A stretch of DNA of 64,000 nt from Escarpia spicata (lineage: Eukaryota > Annelida > Polychaeta > Sabellida > Siboglinidae), in NCBI GenBank assembly GCA_963995525.1, contig OZ023206.1, forward strand, positions 63,026,366-63,090,365. The letters are read 5' to 3'. Each line of letters starts with the position of its first letter. The first letter of the stretch is position 1. Shown one piece after another: positions 22,619-31,606 of the stretch. The position numbers and the translations under genes are program-made. The notes beneath the pieces are model-generated. The model was not told the origin of the DNA and ran no database searches. It saw nothing but the letters and a program-made list of their open reading frames with translations.

Positions 22619-24420
22619 TATGTTCAATGTATACTGCCCAACAAATTGCATTTAACAAGCCCAAAACAGTTGACAATTTGATTGGTGTGCCCACAAAACA
22701 TTCAAACTGAAAACAAAACTTTCGCATAGTAAATATGCTTCTCTTACATGGCAGTTCTTGCGCAGGCAGGCAGGCATCCCTACCCACAATTACCTTTGAA
22801 GTTGGCTGGTTCCCACAGTCCAGCCTGCAGGTGGGATGAAGTAGAACTAATGCAGTAAACGTTCTCTTCATACTACTTTCACCACCTCCGACTTGAGATG
22901 GTGATGTTTGGTGATGGAACAGACAAGGTCAGTTTAAGCTGTGAGATATTCACGTAAATCACAAACCAAATAAAAATATAAATAAATATTTATTATGCAC
23001 CCACAATTAATACATTCACAAACTTGTTCATGTTTACATTAAATATTCCACCACCTGTACAGTATACAGCACCGCTGCTTAATTTCCGATGGCAGAATAT
23101 TTCTGTGTTCATCTCAGTGTGTACTGAACGACTGCTGTGCTACTGCTGCAACAATGCAGACTTTCAATTTATCAACGTGAAAAGCTTTGTCATGCAATCG
23201 AATATTGATGTCAAGCCCATAATGTATTATTATCTGTTTTCCATTCACACAACTATCTGCTTGTTCAATCCTTGATCACAGCAGATACATTTAGATATGC
23301 AGCCACAGTGGCCATGCTGGTCAGTATACAAAATAAGATTTTCTGTTCCTGCAGAAATGTAAACACCTCAGAAACTGTCTCAGTAACGTTACATCACTAC
23401 ACTGAGTTTAGAGAAGTCGTAGGACGGACCAGCTGTGTTCTCAGTTCGGATAGAGACATTGCGAGAACGTAACAAGACTGATATTTTCTCCAATACATTC
23501 CCTCAAATTTTATAAGCAGACAAACATCTCTACACATATTTCCCAGAGTAATGGACACTTCAAAAGAGACTTTTCCATGAGAAATATTCTGCAATATGAT
23601 CTGCATAGTATCAACTGTGTAATAATACATTTCACTTGTGCCATGTGTCTTTTCTACAGAGAATAACCACAACACTTCAAAGTTATGGGTAAAATTTAAG
23701 ACAGTTCCACATTATGTACAATTGTTATGTAGTCTAGAACACTTTGCAAAATACATGATGTTGATGTTTAACAGCATGTATATACACAATTTCTTTCACA
23801 GTTTTATAGCATTCTAACTTTGACAAATGCTATAAGAACTGTCTCAATTATAGTCTGATTTGGAGTATTCACCACTTATTACAATAAAATTAAAGTGATA
23901 TCGCTCATATGAAACATGTTTTAGCACCATTTCTCTCCATAAAATAGTGCAGCGCCTTCCCTGGCAAGTTGAAACAAATAAGGCACTCGTAGCTCGGCTT
24001 TACTCAAGCCAAACGTGGGGTCAATTACATAAATTCTAATTATACACCAATTACAGCGTACCATTTCCAATTCCACCTATACATACCATTTCCAATTATC
24101 AATTCCATATTGAATTAGCAGCAAGTGAACAGAAAAATCAACATACTCAAAGCTCAAAAATAATGTATATAATATATATGTAATATACTTTTAGAGCAGC
24201 TTTATTCAACAAATGCAATTTAAACCATACTCTTCCATTCAAATTTTGGGAACATTTTAAAGAAAGTTTATAAAGTGTTTAGAACCCAATATGTTGATTG
24301 CTGTAATATAAAAAATGGAAAGTTATTAAAATTTACCAGCGATTCCAATAAAATGTTCACCAAATTCAATTCTTCTTAAAACATAACCCCAATTCCATAT
24401 TAGGAGTTTCAATGCAACAT
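22619..24420. other. Between the convergent genes: AT-rich, no gene seen
   Basis: No recognisable exon was found. Minus-strand AATAAA motifs near 22980-22992 could end a 3' UTR of SLC39A13 about 2.1 kb long, but this is only a possibility. Confidence 0.35.
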
Positions 24421-24672
24421 AACGTAAATACCAGGGGGTAATCTAGGTCTGAATCTAACGTAACTACCAGGGGGTAATCTGGGTCTGAATCTAACGTAAC
24501 TACCAGGGGATAATCTGGGTCTGAATCTAACGTAACTACCAGGGGGTAATCTGGGTCTGAATCTAACGTAACTACCAGGGGATAATCTGGGTCTGAATCT
24601 AACGTAACTACCAGGGGGTAATCTGGGTCTGAATCTAACGTAACTACCAGGGGGTAATCTGGGTCTGAATCT
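24421..24672. repeat. 36-bp minisatellite, exactly seven units
   Basis: Seven units of 36 bp with no indels contain TAACTACCAGGGGGTAATCT. The unit length is divisible by three, so the minus strand has open frames repeating a 12-residue string (DSDPDYPLVVTL). The array is downstream of the SLC39A13 stop, probably in its 3' UTR. I do not regard it as a protein gene. Confidence 0.93.
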
Positions 24673-25070
24673 AGCCACATTGTATATCTGACTATTACAT
24701 GGTGAATAATGGTGTAAGGAGAAAGAAATTCTTGCTATCCCAGTGAAAACAACATGAATGTCAGCAACAACATTCCAACCAACAGCTGTTTGAGATATAT
24801 ACAAATTCAATAACACATCTTATAACAAGTTCTATAAAACACATCTCTCAAAAAAGCTGCATGTGAAATGCGAAAATACACACACAATAAAAACCGAGAT
24901 AACAGTCAACAGTGTTTATAAAATGCATTGCTAAGGCTGATCTGTCAGATGGTATAAATTGCACTTTCCAAAATGGATGTTAGCTGCTGACAGGTAGCTA
25001 TGGTGATGACCGTGATGATGTCAGGTGACCGTTGTGACCTTGACCTTTGTGATCTTGACCTCTGTCACCT
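24673..25070 (-). other. Presumed 3' UTR of SLC39A13
   Basis: This is sequence downstream of the SLC39A13 stop on the minus strand. A 25000-25070 patch is rich in GTGACC/TGACCT-like phrases. No gene was seen. Confidence 0.4.
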
Positions 25071-25146
25071 TCAGTCACTCAAGAATGTAACTAGCGCCAT
25101 GACGGTTACACCGCTACACAGCAGAAGTAATTGTTTGAGCGATTCC
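25071..25146 (-). CDS. SLC39A13: SLC39A13 (ZIP13) terminal exon
   Basis: After one base that completes an arginine codon split with the previous exon, 24 codons and TGA follow: ESLKQLLLLCSGVTVMALVT plus FLSD. This is the last transmembrane helix and C-terminus of ZIP13, whose vertebrate form ends SLQQLLLLCAGIVVM and a short tail. The acceptor on the minus strand is CTTTTTTCAG. The transporter moves zinc across Golgi/ER or vesicle membranes. Confidence 0.9.
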
Positions 25147-25520
25147 CTGAAAAAAGAAACACCGTTAACACATGTGATCAGAAAGGGGGGTAAAATGATG
25201 GGGCATGCTGAGCAACAAAGAAATGTTTAATTAATTTTTTGACTTGTAAAAAATTACTTTGGAAATTTACATGCATTGAACCGTGCATCAACATCCTACT
25301 AGGGATCTCTTGTATTTTAATATTAAACACACCTACTCTACTATTTCAATTTACAAGGAAGTATTTCAGAGACTTGACAGTGGGTTCTATGGAGCTTCTT
25401 CTTCCTCCATATAAAGGCATAATCCGACTCAGGAACATTGTCACACTGTTGTGATTATAATTATACAATATACCTGTAGTATAGCAATATAGTAGTTCAG
25501 AACCATCTCAATTTGTCCAT
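25147..25520. other. SLC39A13 last intron, proximal part
   Basis: This is AT-rich intronic DNA with no exon or repeat that I can define. Confidence 0.5.
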
Positions 25521-25696
25521 CAGCGTTAGTGTGAGCTGCTAATCAGTGTCATGTGACCATGTTTGTGTTTTGTCACATGACTGGAGTTCCATGAATATTG
25601 TAAGTAGGTTGTTGTGATTGTCATGGAACTGCTGTCACATGACAACCACAAATATGGTCACATGACATCAGTTAGCAGCTAACACTAACGCTAACG
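25521..25696. mobile_element. Long imperfect inverted repeat (foldback/MITE-like)
   Basis: Two arms of about 75 bp (from AGCGTTAGTGTGAGCTGCTA at the left, and its complement ending at about 25693) pair with few mismatches around a ~35-bp loop. Both arms carry GTCATGTGACCAT and GTTCCATGA blocks. It lies in the last intron of SLC39A13. The form is that of a foldback element or palindromic MITE; the family is unknown. Confidence 0.75.
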
Positions 25697-26308
25697 AAGA
25701 AAGTGAGAGAGCTTTGAAAGCTGGAGGTATCGTGAATTCCTTATAATAAAGAGTGTAACACAGTCAAGACTCAACTTACTCCTTGAAGTTACTTTGAAAT
25801 CGTCAAGGATTGTTAATTTAGACAAAGTAACACAGTACTACAGTAGAATAGTATCTATTGTGGCTCAAACTTTTAACCGGTGTGCAAGAGGCCTAGGACA
25901 TAATAGAAACTGGACGGCTTCAAAATGTTTGACCATTTCTTCCACATTTATTTGTCATTTTTTTGCAATTTTGAGTTAGGTATATGTCTATATAATGTTA
26001 TTTCACTAAGCTGCTATGAAAAAATTATTAAATTCCATATTTATTTCAAGATATTCAACATATATGGGAATAGTCTCCCTTACATGTTGTCCAAAACAAC
26101 ATGTCGAGACAGCCATCCAGGCCCTTAGCCAGAGACAAGTTGTCCCATTATTGGAACGTTTTTGGTAAAATCATGTTTTTTTAACTAAAGGGTCTTTTGG
26201 TCGTTGGACAACAGGATTTTTATTTTATACCATGATCTTGTGTTGGACCATGCCCTGGTTTGTTTTCCCAATAACAAGGTCAAAACAAGGTTCTAAGAGG
26301 CCTAAAAA
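25697..26308. other. SLC39A13 last intron, middle part
   Basis: I see no exon. A short phrase CTAAGAGGCCTAAAA next to the following inverted repeat resembles one on its other side (CTAAGAGCCT), perhaps a worn target duplication. Confidence 0.4.
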
Positions 26309-26539
26309 TGTGAAATTTTCCAATTTACCTGTTGTAATTTTTTTATTTACTCGTTATGCTCAGAAAAAAAACTTTTTTGCAATTGCACCCCCGTGCAATT
26401 GGAGGTTTTCAGAGAGCCTCATCCTTTTGAATATTCGCTATGTTCCACCACCACAATGACCAATGCATATATAACAAGGTTTTTCATGAGCACAACGGGT
26501 AAATAGAAAATTACAACAGGTAAATTGGAAAATTTCACA
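26309..26539. mobile_element. Inverted-repeat element (MITE-like), 231 bp
   Basis: Arms of about 58 bp beginning TGTGAAATTTTCCAATTTAC are inverted copies of each other with a few differences (mainly TTTTTTTATT versus TTTTCTATT and CTCGTTATG versus CCCGTTGTG). The centre is unique. The element ends 33 bp from the exon at 26573-26672. No transposase or clear target duplication was seen. Confidence 0.8.
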
Positions 26540-26572
26540 ATCGTGGCTAAGAGCCTGCAGCCAACTACCTAC

Positions 26573-26672
26573 CTCCAGTTATTCTCCTTGAGAAGCTCAG
26601 GTACCACAGAGACAAGGCCGATGTAAATGAACCCCCCGGCAGTGAAGGGCAGGATCCACGCAGTCCGGTTAC
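26573..26672 (-). CDS. SLC39A13: SLC39A13 (ZIP13) exon, penultimate transmembrane region
   Basis: This 100-nt exon enters in phase 1 (GT completes a glycine codon) and leaves in phase 2 (AG of the following arginine). It reads [20 protein letters not shown], then [12 protein letters not shown]. The ILPFTxGGF and VVPELL patterns are those of ZIP13, where the human protein has VLPFTSGGFLYIALVNVLPDLL. Splice sites are CTGCAG/GT and AG/GTAGGT. Together with its neighbours it forms the C-terminal transmembrane helices. Confidence 0.93.
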
Positions 26673-28335
26673 CTGCAGACACAACAACACATAGCCTCGA
26701 TTACCCAGACTCCGTGATTTGGCGCCATTTTTGTCACTCCGAAGAGAGCATGGGGACTTGTGATTGTAACGAAAATGACTGGTTGGCTTGAATCAATGAA
26801 ATGTACTTTTGTGCTAAGAAATTTTGTAAAACCGGTTTTCAGTTTATATGAGGCATTCAAAACAATAAACTCTGAATATATTGACTTTAACACACTGAAA
26901 TAAATCTTAATTGCAGACGATAGCATCTTGGTCACAGGTTAGCGCTGGCTTAGGTCTATTGCTTATTTTGTGAAGTTTAGACAGATTAGAAGACCCTATA
27001 GTCGGTGTGCCTATAGCTTTGTGGGCGTAGATTACTTTAGGCAGGCATGGAGAGGAGATGCTTTCTAAATGAGTTCAGTGATTGTTTGCTAACTATCTGT
27101 TCAGATCCTTTAATGGTCAATTATTCCAATCACTTTTATTTTGGGGTAACTTTTATTTAAAAAAAAAACTATCAGAAAGATAATTGCATTATCTAAAACA
27201 CTTATACTATTGCATTGACTATATCTTATCGTACATATAGAAAGAGTCATTGGGTCGATTAGTCACATACATCCTCGCAAGCCATGGCTGTTTGCCATAC
27301 AAAACTAGCCCTGGCTGATCCCCTACGCGAAGTGCAGAAGTTAGCTGAGTCAAACTAGTAATTGACTTCGCCAGTCGCGACTGCATCACCCGTGAGAACA
27401 GCGCAAATACCTGTCCCAATTTATAGACGGATAAACGACTTCTGGGTATCCCAATATATAATGACCCGTTTGCCCATTAGCACGAGCAGCTTAGCGGTAT
27501 TGTGTATTCGAATAATTGCTTCTACTTCCTAAACATTGCATGTAACATGAGCCACGGTTAGTTGAAATTAGTTTTATTACGACCACCTGACCTGAGTAGA
27601 TCTACTGATCTAGTGAACGATTTGATAGGCTGAGCTTAAATTCAGAGTTTCGCAAAGCGATCAGCCAGGGGGTACTGTTGGCTGGGACTGACGTAATCAG
27701 CAGCAGCGACCCCTGGCGCGGGAAGATGGTCACATATCATTGCCCTTATTTGGTGTCCAGTAGTCAAGGTGATCCACCATCTTGGCTATACACAATCGAA
27801 TGCTGTGCACTATCTACCATGGGATTCAAACAATGCAGTGGTATTTTGATGGACTATGCCTGAGAGTAATAGACAACTTCTTCAGAGGACCGACTAAAGA
27901 TGCACAGCTGAAAACATAGTGGACTGTTTCCTTCATTTCATTGCGATAGATGCCTTGTTGCAGAAGTTGTGTATAAATGTAAGTGTCCAACAATCCTTAC
28001 AAAGAAGACTCCATGCTATTGAAAGGTTACAAAGACTGTTAACAACATTTTGCCCAAGTTATCCATCTACTTACATTCTTATAAGAACAATCAAAAAGGG
28101 CAATTTAATGCAATCTGTGGAGTGACAGGGCTACAAAGATCACCCACTACGTTGCCAGATTATGATATCCACAATAGTGTTAACATTAGGCAGGATCACT
28201 AATGTGATTTTTGTTTTACGAAACGTGGTGACAACAACCCGTCATCCACCACTCTGTAATGCTACGCTTTTTTACACCTGGCAAACTAATGTGAACAATA
28301 TGGTTTCCCAATGTTGTGTTGTCATGGCAACCTAC
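26673..28335. other. SLC39A13 intron
   Basis: This is intronic sequence with no repeat array or exon that I can support. Open frames near 26669-26935 and 27678-27863 show no domain or splice logic. Confidence 0.5.
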
Positions 28336-28405
28336 CAGCCTCCTGAGCAGATTCAGCGACCAGCGCAGTTAGAGCACCAATCAATGCCCCCGAAGCCGTG
28401 ATCAA
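28336..28405 (-). CDS. SLC39A13: SLC39A13 (ZIP13) 70-nt exon
   Basis: Phase 0 in, phase 1 out, with acceptor GCGTTTCAG and donor GCTG/GTAGGT. Residues LITASGALIGALTALVAESA then QEA form a transmembrane helix. They directly continue the [11 protein letters not shown] of the preceding exon, as ZIP13 continues into its STALGGLLGA helix. Confidence 0.92.
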
Positions 28406-28698
28406 CTGAAACGCAAAAGAGAATCGACTGTCATGACGGTTAATAAAACTATTTAAATATGTTCTTTTAATTTCATTACAAATGTATATCATTCATCGAT
28501 AGTCAAAGCCACTTTGATTGAATCATAGCCTAGGACTAGTTTTGTGATCTTAAGACATTTTTAGTATCTGATTAGTCTTGAAGTCAGCCAAACCTAGCCA
28601 TAAATATTCTCATCATCCCATCTATTCATGTAGCGTACCCTAGTAGGTAGTTTTGAAAACAGATTCAATATGACAACTAAATAGACTCATCTAAAATG
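28406..28698. other. SLC39A13 intron, unique part
   Basis: This is AT-rich sequence leading into the minisatellite. Nothing else was seen. Confidence 0.5.
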
Positions 28699-29274
28699 TT
28701 CCTACAAGTGGTACAATAACTGGAGAGAGAGAGTTACTTTAACAAAATCTTATTCCTACATGTGGTACAATAACTGGAGAGAGAATTACTTTAACAAAAT
28801 CTTATTCCTACAAGTGGTACAATACCTGGAGAGAGAGAGAGAGTTACTTTAACAAAATCTTATTCCTACAAGTGGTACAATACCTGGAGAGAGAGAGAGT
28901 TACTTTAACAAAATCTTATTCCTACAAGTGGTACAATATCTGGAGAGAGAGTTACTTTAACAAAATGTTATTCCTACATGTGGTACAATAACTGGAGAGA
29001 GTTACTTTAACAAAATCTTATTCCTACAAGTGGTACAATAACTGGAGAGAGTTACTTTAACAAAATCTTATTCCTACATGTGGTACAATAACTGGAGAGA
29101 GTTACTTTAACAAAATCTTATTCCTACATGTGGTACAATAACTGGAGAGAGAGTTACTTTAACAAAATCTTATTCTTACATGTGGTACAATACCTGGAGA
29201 GAGAGTTACTTTAACAAAATCGTATTCCTACGAGTGGTACAATACCTGGAGAGAGAGTTACGTTAACAAAATCT
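28699..29274. repeat. ~53-bp minisatellite with an internal GA microsatellite
   Basis: Eleven copies of a unit read TCCTACAAGTGGTACAATAA, then CTGGAGAG(AG)n, then TTACTTTAACAAAATCTTAT. The unit length varies (about 48-58 bp) almost only through the number of AG dinucleotides, so a microsatellite is nested in each copy. It is intronic in SLC39A13. Confidence 0.95.
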
Positions 29275-29784
29275 TATGAAATAAAAGGTTTCTAAGACTT
29301 TTTTGAAAATAGAAAATGCAAGATCCAATTTAAGACGTCTTACGACTGTGAACATACCCACACATGCATGCACGCACGCACGCACACACGCATGCATGCA
29401 CACTCACACAAATAGCATGTGTTGATATAAGAAAATTAAAGGAGAGCCCCCATACGAGGTGCATAGGAGGAGGTTTATCAAGAACAATCATTCCACTTAT
29501 CCAGTGTATTTATATATATATGTGAAAAAATCTGAATATTTGCAAGAGAAACAATGGTTTTTTGTCATCAATTATTCATTAAATTATATCGTACAACTGT
29601 ACAAAAATAAACTTTAAGCAAAACACATTGAAAATCAAAGACAAAACATGACAAAAATTAGGAGTGTTTTGTTTGAAAGTGGGAGGTTGGGAGCATGTTA
29701 AAAAAATCTGAAAAAAGTGGGATATCTTGCGTTGTATTGGGAAGGTGTGGAAGACACTAAGTAATCTGTCTCGGGAGAACACAC
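29275..29784. other. SLC39A13 intron with a small CACG/CATG repeat
   Basis: It contains a short ACGCACGC/CATGCATG tract at about 29360-29410 and a TA run near 29510. It ends at the donor of the HELPHE exon. No gene was seen. Confidence 0.5.
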
Positions 29785-29898
29785 CTGGGCCTTGGCAGCC
29801 TGCCACCGGTCAAACCCTGACCGCAGGAGGATGGCGAAGTCCCCCACCTCATGAGGCAGCTCATGAAGGAGGATGGCCAGCGTCGTGAGGACTCCCGT
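29785..29898 (-). CDS. SLC39A13: SLC39A13 (ZIP13) exon with the HELPHE metal-binding motif
   Basis: This exon has 38 codons, phase 0 at both ends (acceptor GTGCTGCAG, donor CAG/GTGTGT). It reads [20 protein letters not shown], then [18 protein letters not shown]. HEx-PHE in transmembrane helix V is the ZIP-family metal-coordination motif. The RSGFDRWxAAKxQ continuation matches ZIP13 (RAGFDRWSAAKLQ) rather than ZIP7, which is the main reason for choosing SLC39A13 over its closest paralogue. Confidence 0.95.
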
Positions 29899-30134
29899 CT
29901 GCAGCACATGTCACATCATGAAATAGTCTCCCTTGATACTGATTACAGTATCAGAATAGTCTCGTCAATTGCACGCTATTTGTTACTATTGTTAGCACTT
30001 GAGACTCAGTGTTTGCTCAACATGCAAAGTTCCACAAACAGTATAGAGAATATTCCTTGTTACAGTGCATGAAGATGAACAGTTTTATTTGATCATTCTA
30101 CATGAAACTTGTTGACGGATAAAGAATGCAGTTA
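29899..30134. other. SLC39A13 intron segment
   Basis: This is short unique sequence between the HELPHE exon and the GACA/GATG array. No feature was seen. Confidence 0.5.
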
Positions 30135-30730
30135 TGGTTGTCTGTCCAGTTATTCTGATGGACAGATGAGGTGACAGACAGACGGAGAGATGCGGTGATT
30201 GACACACGGATGGACAGATGGACAGACAGACAGATGGATGGATGGATAGACAGACAGATGGATAGATAGACGGATGGATGGACAGAGAGACAGATGGATG
30301 GACGGATAGATGGATGGATAGACAGATGGATGGATGGACAAATGGATAGATGGATAGACAAACAGATGGACGGACAGACAGATGGACAGAGAGGCAGATA
30401 GACGGATGGACAGAGAGACAGATGAACAGACAGATAAACAGACTGACAGATGGGCTGATGGACAGACAGACAGCCATACAGACACAGGCGGACAGATAAA
30501 CAGATGGATAGACAGACAGATGGATAGAAAATTTGGCAGACAGATGGACACCCATACATACAGTCAGGCAGACAAACAAATCGTCAGACATATGGATGGA
30601 TGGACAGACAGTTAGGTGGTTGAAAGGACAGATGGATGGATGGACATATGTAGAGATAAATGGAGAGACAGATAAACAATGAACAAACAAACTGTAGACA
30701 GACAGACAGATAGGCCAACGACGGATGGTG

Positions 30731-30811
<81 letters not shown>
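30135..30811. repeat. GACA/GATG tetranucleotide array
   Basis: The array mixes GACA, GATG, GATA and GACG tetramers. It becomes a pure (GACA)n run of about 81 bp at 30731-30811. Minus-strand open frames of the CLSVCLSV type are artefacts. The pure run stops about 19 bp from the splice donor of the neighbouring exon. Confidence 0.96.
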
Positions 30812-30812
<1 letters not shown>

Positions 30813-30830
30813 TGGATGAAGAAACTTGAC

Positions 30831-30920
30831 CTTTGTGCCGACGCAGTAACTGCCAGCCACTGCCAGACCATGGGTAAAGTTGTCAATGGCGTTGGCGAAC
30901 AGGTTCAGCCAACCACATGT
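30831..30920 (-). CDS. SLC39A13: SLC39A13 (ZIP13) exon with the DNFTHGLA motif
   Basis: This exon has 30 codons, phase 0 at both ends; acceptor ACCCGACAG, donor AAG/GTCAAG. It reads TCGWLNLFANAIDNFTHGLA, then VAGSYCVGTK. The DNFTHGLA block in transmembrane helix IV is the ZIP motif that pairs with HELPHE to bind metal, and the preceding G-W/Y-LNL-AN matches ZIP13. A tetranucleotide array starts inside the downstream intron about 20 bp from the donor. Confidence 0.95.
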
Positions 30921-31342
30921 CTGTCGGGTGAAAGCAGAGATCAAAATATGCGCAATCATGAATAAGTGTGTGTGCATGCATGCGTGTGTGTTCACTTATT
31001 GGACTTTTTCAATTTAATTGAAATTTTTATTAAAACCAACAACATAGAATAAATCACGTGTTTGAAATTACATCATGGGAGCCTAGATTGTGGTTTTTGA
31101 CCACCAAGTGGCGATTGCAGAGGGGTTAAATGACATAAAAACCAGGCTGCTGGTCATGTCAGGCGAATGGCCACTCTAGAGGGGTTGTTTTGAATAATAA
31201 AACAATTATTGCAATGGAAGTGTGGCCACTACTGGTGGGTGGTCATTGATGGGGGGGGGGGCATAAGTGATGACTGTACTGATATAACATGACACAAACA
31301 AAAATATATAAAGATGACGAAATCTAAAGAAGAACACTTTAC
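30921..31342. other. SLC39A13 intron
   Basis: It contains phrases such as GACCACCAAGTGGCGATTGC and AGAGGGGTT that recur imperfectly at 31095-31185, and GTGGCCAC blocks. These could be subterminal repeats of a worn TA-target MITE, but no clean ends were found. Confidence 0.35.
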
Positions 31343-31606
31343 CTTAATGTGTTGTTTGGTGACTACATTTCTCGCGTGGGGTGCGTCCTCGTACCTGACT
31401 GCACACTGCCTCAACAGGCCGTTTGTACTTCGACCATTGCTAGTCAAGTGACAGCCATTCATACAATCACTGTGACGTGGGTAGTTGTTGGAGTCAGTGT
31501 TGGAATCGACTGCAGCCGAGTGTGGGATGGGTCTGTGGGGGTCGGTTCCCTTATGTTGACACTCACTACACAATCTCTGGCCTTGTGTGGGTGATGTGTC
31601 TGTTTT
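31343..31606 (-). CDS. SLC39A13: SLC39A13 (ZIP13) exon encoding the long loop between helices III and IV
   Basis: This exon has 88 codons, phase 0 at both ends; acceptor TTTCCATGCAG, donor AAG/GTAAAG. It encodes a hydrophilic loop with several Cys and His residues (CSECQHKGTDPHRPIPHSAA, RHSDCMNGCH, APHAR) ending VVTKQHIK. That ending joins TCGWLNL of the next exon just as vertebrate ZIP13 has VRSIKVSGYLNL. This loop is variable in ZIP transporters and often His-rich; it faces the cytosol and may sense or pass metal. Phase agreement with both neighbours supports the exon. Confidence 0.85.

Noticed and set aside
30085..30995. Cys/Ser/Leu/Val-repeat proteins
   Set aside because: They are translations of the GACA/GATG tetranucleotide array. 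The only real coding part is the SLC39A13 exon at 30831-30920.
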